A stretch of DNA of 64,000 nt from Shewanella sp. Choline-02u-19 (lineage in GTDB: Bacteria; Pseudomonadota; Gammaproteobacteria; Enterobacterales; Shewanellaceae): positions 1,550,001 to 1,614,000 of the forward strand of contig NZ_PJBE01000013.1 of the NCBI RefSeq assembly GCF_002836205.1, read 5' to 3'. The position numbers and the translations under genes were made by a program. Shown one piece after another: positions 61,695-64,000 of this stretch; the stretch's first letter is position 1; each line of letters opens with the position of its first letter. Below the pieces are notes generated by a model. That model did no database searches. It saw only the letters and a program-made list of their open reading frames with translations, and was not told where the DNA came from.

Positions 61695-64000
61695 TTAAAC
61701 TTGTGAGATTTGGTTCAAAATACGTTTTTCAGATATTGGATATGCGGTGCCCAATGTCTGCGCAAAACAAGACACTCGATACTCTTCTATCATCCAACGA
61801 GCTTCTACCAGCACATCAGGAACTGGCATCGACTTAGGCAATTTGACCAGCTGTCCTTTTAGCAGTTCCTGCACTTTATTGATGCTGTGCATGTGTAAAC
61901 GGTCGCGGTTCGGGTCAACCGGTAGTTTCTCTAGTCGATTTTCAATGCCTTTCAAATATCGAATGATATCACTCAGTCGATTCCATCCACACTGTTGCAC
62001 AAAACCTTTAAAAACTAATTGCTCAAGTTGGCTTTGAATATCACTCATCGCAAATGCCATATCCAAGCTGATTTTGCCTTTCAGGCGTTTCTTGATACGA
62101 TTATAAATGGTCAATACTTCTTCAACTTTAAGCGCTAACTTTTCAGCCGTTGGATTCAATTCTTGCCTGACTAAGTCCCTAGCTTTTTCAAATTGGGATT
62201 CAGAACGAATGTCGAATCCTTCTTCATCGATAAGCTGTTGTACTGCCGCGGATAAAATATCATCAATAAGGATCTGCACCTGACCAAATGGGTTGAAGTA
62301 CATCGCCAATTTAGCTTTATTGGGCAAGGATTTTTGTAAGTGCTTTACCGGTGATGGAATATTGATCAGCAGCAAGCGTTGCAAGCCTATTCGATGCTGT
62401 TTCTGTGCTTCAAATTCATCATCAAATAGTTTGATCGAAACGCTAGTTTTATCGTCCACCAGCGCAGGAAACGCTTTAACTTCAAAGTTGCCTTTTTTCT
62501 GTTCAAACAGTTTAGGCAAATCACCAAACGTCCAGCTCTCTAGCCCCTTTTGCTCAATCCCCGAGTCAGCGACTTCACGAATAGCTTGAACGACTTGTCC
62601 TTGCATACTCGCTTTCAAGGGCTCCAAAATACGCCCTTGGGTTAATAGCTTTCCTTTATCACCTTCAACTTGAAAGTTGACCAATAAATGCTGTGCTAAC
62701 TGAGTATCATCAAAATCCTCTGGAGAAACCCGCACGCCGCTCATTCTTAGCAACTGTTTACACATGGCATCAATAAGAGGTAATTCAAATGGCGTAATAG
62801 CTTGTATGCACGCTTTTGCGTAATCAGGTGCTGGAACAAAGTTTCTACGCAGTGTTTTAGGCAAAGACTTAATCAGCGCGATGCATTTCTCTTCGCGAAG
62901 TCCTGGTACTATCCAATCAAAATCGATGTCATCGACCTGATTAATCAATGCCACAGGAATATGCACAGAGACGCCATCATCAGCCGCCGATGGCTCAAAA
63001 TGGTAACTGACATTAAGGGTTAAATTCCCTTTATGCCATTTATCTGGGAAGTCCAGCATTGATACGTGATCGCTACTGCGCTGCATTAACGCTTCGCGTT
63101 CAAAATCAAGTAGATCGGGATTTTGTTGCTTGGCTTTTTTCCACCACTTTATAAATGTCGGCTCGTTATAAATATCAGCCGGAATTTTAGGCTCGTAGAA
63201 ATGAAATAACGCTTGCTCATCGACTAAAATATCGCGACGACGTGATTTGTGTTCAAGCGATTCAATGTCTAGTAATAACTTTTGGTTACTGACAAAAAAG
63301 GCTTCGTTGGTTCTTAGCTCACCTTCAGCAAGTGCTGAACGAATAAAGATATCACGGGCTTCGACCGGCTCAATGGGTCCATATTGAACTTTACGGCGAT
63401 TCACAATTTGTAAGCCATAAAGTACTTGGTTTTCTAGTGCAACAACAGAGCCCTGTTTAGCTTCAAAGTGGGGCTCGATGTAGCTTTTTTTCACTAAATG
63501 TTCTGCAAGCGGTTCTATCCATTCAGGCTGGATCTTAGCGCAGCAACGAGCGAATAAGCGTGATGTTTCAGTTAGCTCTGCTGCCATCAGCCATTTAGGG
63601 CCTTTTTTGGCCAGAGGAGAGCCAGGAAACACAAAGAACTTACTGTTTCGAGCACCCAGGTATTCTCTATCTTTATCTTTAAAACCAATGTGGCTTAATA
63701 AACCGGTTAACAAAGACTTGTGTAGCAGTTCATAATTGATTTCAGCGCTGGTGTCATTGAGCTTCCACTTAAGCTCATGGGTCGCTTGCCTCAACTGTGC
63801 ATAGAGGTCTTGCCACTCCCGCACACGCAAGTAGGCTAAAAACTCCCCCTTACACTGCTTTCTAAATTGGCTACTCGAGAGTTCTCTTTGGCTTTGCTTT
63901 AAGAAATCCCATAAGTTTAAAAAAGAAACAAAGTCAGAATCGGGGTCGCTGAAGCGATTATGCGCTTGATCTGCAGCTTGTTTTTTATCCATAGGACGTT
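61695..64000 (-). CDS. hrpA: ATP-dependent RNA helicase HrpA, C-terminal part (5' end outside window)
   Basis: The last 767 or so codons of HrpA, a DEAH-box RNA helicase of about 1290 residues. The frame stays open to the right edge, so the ATPase motifs lie outside. Visible segments match HrpA: AHNRFSDPDSDFVSFLNLW, FLAYLRVREWQDLYAQLRQ, and the DUF3418 region in the C-terminal half (VSIHIPVALINQVDDIDFDWIVPG-like segment near 63000-62880). In E. coli, HrpA rescues stalled translation complexes. It ends at a strong terminator. Confidence 0.93.
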   Translation of the reverse strand, partial: RPMDKKQAADQAHNRFSDPDSDFVSFLNLWDFLKQSQRELSSSQFRKQCKGEFLAYLRVREWQDLYAQLRQATHELKWKLNDTSAEINYELLHKSLLTGLLSHIGFKDKDREYLGARNSKFFVFPGSPLAKKGPKWLMAAELTETSRLFARCCAKIQPEWIEPLAEHLVKKSYIEPHFEAKQGSVVALENQVLYGLQIVNRRKVQYGPIEPVEARDIFIRSALAEGELRTNEAFFVSNQKLLLDIESLEHKSRRRDILVDEQALFHFYEPKIPADIYNEPTFIKWWKKAKQQNPDLLDFEREALMQRSSDHVSMLDFPDKWHKGNLTLNVSYHFEPSAADDGVSVHIPVALINQVDDIDFDWIVPGLREEKCIALIKSLPKTLRRNFVPAPDYAKACIQAITPFELPLIDAMCKQLLRMSGVRVSPEDFDDTQLAQHLLVNFQVEGDKGKLLTQGRILEPLKASMQGQVVQAIREVADSGIEQKGLESWTFGDLPKLFEQKKGNFEVKAFPALVDDKTSVSIKLFDDEFEAQKQHRIGLQRLLLINIPSPVKHLQKSLPNKAKLAMYFNPFGQVQILIDDILSAAVQQLIDEEGFDIRSESQFEKARDLVRQELNPTAEKLALKVEEVLTIYNRIKKRLKGKISLDMAFAMSDIQSQLEQLVFKGFVQQCGWNRLSDIIRYLKGIENRLEKLPVDPNRDRLHMHSINKVQELLKGQLVKLPKSMPVPDVLVEARWMIEEYRVSCFAQTLGTAYPISEKRILNQISQV

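Noticed and set aside
1..64000. CRISPR arrays, tRNA or rRNA genes, insertion sequences, integrases, prophage genes
   Set aside because: No regularly spaced direct repeats, tRNA-like T-loop or anticodon structures, transposase or integrase motifs were seen on either strand.

Overview
The window looks like chromosomal DNA of a Shewanella-type gammaproteobacterium. This is judged from gene content and protein character, not from a database search. The strongest pointers are the kdnA-kdnB-kdsB cluster (8-amino-Kdo lipid A-core sugar, characterised in Shewanella), a periplasmic nitrate reductase operon napDABC followed by a 42-residue TIGR02808-type membrane peptide, and the E. coli-like order of ptsHI-crr, yffB-dapE, dapA-bamC/gcvR-bcp, perM-bepA-yfgD and hda/uraA. 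No rRNA, tRNA, insertion sequence, prophage or CRISPR array was seen. The window is almost all core genome, with one clear gene relic.

Layout. 0-1 kb: 3' part of a chemoreceptor gene. 1.1-4.1 kb: an ACT-domain protein, then the PTS phosphorelay ptsH-ptsI-crr. 4.3-8.2 kb: yffB-dapE-M15 peptidase (overlapping genes), an alpha/beta hydrolase and beta-carbonic anhydrase. 8.5-11.9 kb: kdnA, kdnB, kdsB and a small membrane protein. 12-16.1 kb (minus): an RND efflux pump and its adaptor. 16.4-29.6 kb: a block matching the E. coli 54-56 min region, with bamC-dapA, gcvR-bcp, argO/argP, perM, a TusA-like protein, bepA, yfgD, DUF2069, a decayed gene, hda, DUF2066 and uraA. 29.6-34.1 kb: grxD/sodB, and an rraA-like/asmA/lipoprotein operon. 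34.3-36.7 kb: an unknown 105-residue protein behind a perfect palindrome, and msrPQ. 36.9-45.6 kb: rmuC, slt, an EAL-domain protein, and a MoxR/DUF58/transglutaminase operon. 45.7-56.2 kb: recC-recB-recD and a D-Ala-D-Ala ligase. 56.7-60.8 kb (minus): napDABC plus the small peptide, preceded by a 0.9 kb non-coding regulatory stretch with an FNR/EtrA-type box. 61.7-64 kb (minus): 3' part of hrpA.

How the genes work together. Many encode envelope functions: DapE/DapA (diaminopimelate), Ddl, Slt and the M15 peptidase (peptidoglycan), KdnAB/KdsB (LPS), BamC and BepA (outer-membrane assembly and quality control), AsmA, and the MsrPQ system (periplasmic methionine repair). RecBCD, RmuC and Hda cover recombination and replication control. 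NapDABC forms a quinol-to-nitrate chain (NapC to NapB to NapA, with NapD as the maturation chaperone).

No wholly new multi-gene system was found. The most useful leads are the tiny membrane peptide ending the nap operon, the palindrome-controlled 105-residue unknown protein, a short intergenic element shared by two loci, paired LysR boxes between argO and argP, and several palindromes upstream of napD.
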